Origin: Pyropia yezoensis
Lineage: Eukaryota > Rhodophyta > Bangiophyceae > Bangiales > Bangiaceae
Assembly: GCA_009829735.1 (NCBI GenBank)
Contig: CM020620.1
Coordinates: 27,870,951 to 27,934,950, forward strand
Length of the DNA: 64,000 bases
Direction: 5' to 3'
Shown here one piece after another: positions 63,748 to 64,000 of this stretch. A program made the position numbers and the translations under genes. The notes under the pieces are model-generated. The model was not told the origin of the DNA and searched no databases. It saw nothing but the letters and a program-made list of their open reading frames with translations. Position 1 is the stretch's first letter. Each line of letters opens with the position of its first letter.

Positions 63748-64000
63748 CTAGGTGACCAACGGCGCGTAGCGGGAGAAGAGCGCCCGTGCCGTGGGTTCGT
63801 TGTCCAGCTGCGCGTCAATGTAGTGCTTGAAGGCGGTCTTGGCGCTTGACAGCCCCATCAGCTGGTAGATCAGCCCGACCACCAGCCCGATGGAGTGAGC
63901 AGCCGACGCCGCGCCTGCGCGGAGGGAGTGCCCCGACCATTTCACGCCGAGCGGTGGCTGGTGGTCCGTGAGGGTGAGCGCGCGCCGCAACCAGGTAGTA
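63748..64000 (-). CDS. C-terminal part of a tyrosine recombinase from a second DIRS-like element (runs off the window)
   Basis: On the minus strand the open frame enters from the right window edge and stops with a TAG at 63748. Visible catalytic elements are WSGHSLRAGAASAA (the HxxR box, intact) and AFKHYIDAQL (nucleophile Tyr), followed by a short tail (RALFSRYAPLVT). These are the last motifs of tyrosine recombinases. It differs clearly in sequence from the recombinase at 3520-5450, so it is another family, and in contrast its catalytic His is present. The rest of the element (RT, gag) should lie to the right of the window. Confidence 0.75.
   Translation of the reverse strand, partial: TTWLRRALTLTDHQPPLGVKWSGHSLRAGAASAAHSIGLVVGLIYQLMGLSSAKTAFKHYIDAQLDNEPTARALFSRYAPLVT

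Noticed and set aside
1..64000. CRISPR arrays, tRNA, rRNA, bacterial operons or phage genes
   Set aside because: None of the expected repeat-spacer structure, clover-leaf or rRNA sequence, or Shine-Dalgarno-led gene strings was seen; gene content is eukaryotic.

Overview
The window looks like nuclear DNA of a very GC-rich photosynthetic eukaryote, most likely a bangiophyte red alga of the Porphyra/Pyropia kind. This is an inference from four things: mostly intronless genes of extreme GC bias; a plastid-type IspH and two TrpB copies with transit-like N-termini; a Hint/Hog-domain membrane protein (a module I recall being reported from red algae); and GC islands separated by AT-richer islands packed with transposons. 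There are no operons, Shine-Dalgarno starts, tRNA, rRNA or CRISPR. Long random open frames on both strands are normal at this GC content, so I only call frames with protein motifs, a credible ATG, or consistent splice phases.

Layout. 1-5480: a decayed DIRS-type tyrosine-recombinase retrotransposon (gag-like, RT-RNase H, tyrosine recombinase), broken by two in-frame TAGs and several frameshifts and split by an 859-bp Tc1/mariner element. 5490-8140: AT-richer island with an intact IS630/Tc1-like transposase. 8.3-12.5 kb: two unrecognised, probably spliced genes. 14.9-18.7 kb: a secreted carbohydrate-binding-like protein, a Cys-rich single-pass membrane protein and, divergent from it, an FMN-dependent 2-hydroxy-acid oxidase. 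22.6-25.3 kb: a C2H2 zinc-finger/AT-hook transcription factor. 28.0-32.0 kb: a complete pogo/Tigger-like transposon with matching terminal repeats, inserted in the TA at the edge of a small MITE; a second copy of that MITE lies at 61.9 kb. 32.4-36.1 kb: two nearly identical, convergent tryptophan synthase beta genes forming a large palindrome. 36.8-38.0 kb: a GPALPP/DUF3752 gene. 39.9-42.4 kb: a three-exon gene with a 44-nt microexon. 46.5-47.1 kb: a probable KIP/KRP-type CDK inhibitor. 52.2-53.6 kb: a coiled-coil gene. 55.5-57.4 kb: the Hog-domain protein. 58.3-59.7 kb: ispH. 60.0-61.6 kb: an L7Ae-fold protein resembling RNase P/MRP subunit Rpp38. The right edge enters a second, different tyrosine-recombinase element.

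The host genes are independent housekeeping or regulatory genes (plastid isoprenoid and tryptophan synthesis, 2-hydroxy-acid oxidation, RNA processing, cell cycle, cell surface), not one pathway. Three unrelated genes (GPALPP, coiled-coil, Rpp38-like) change reading frame exactly at long G/C homopolymers, and the retrotransposon does so at short T5 runs. This may be assembly error, polymorphism or real slippage. The most striking structures are the trpB palindrome, the nested transposon insertions whose empty sites can be read directly, and the Hog-domain membrane protein.
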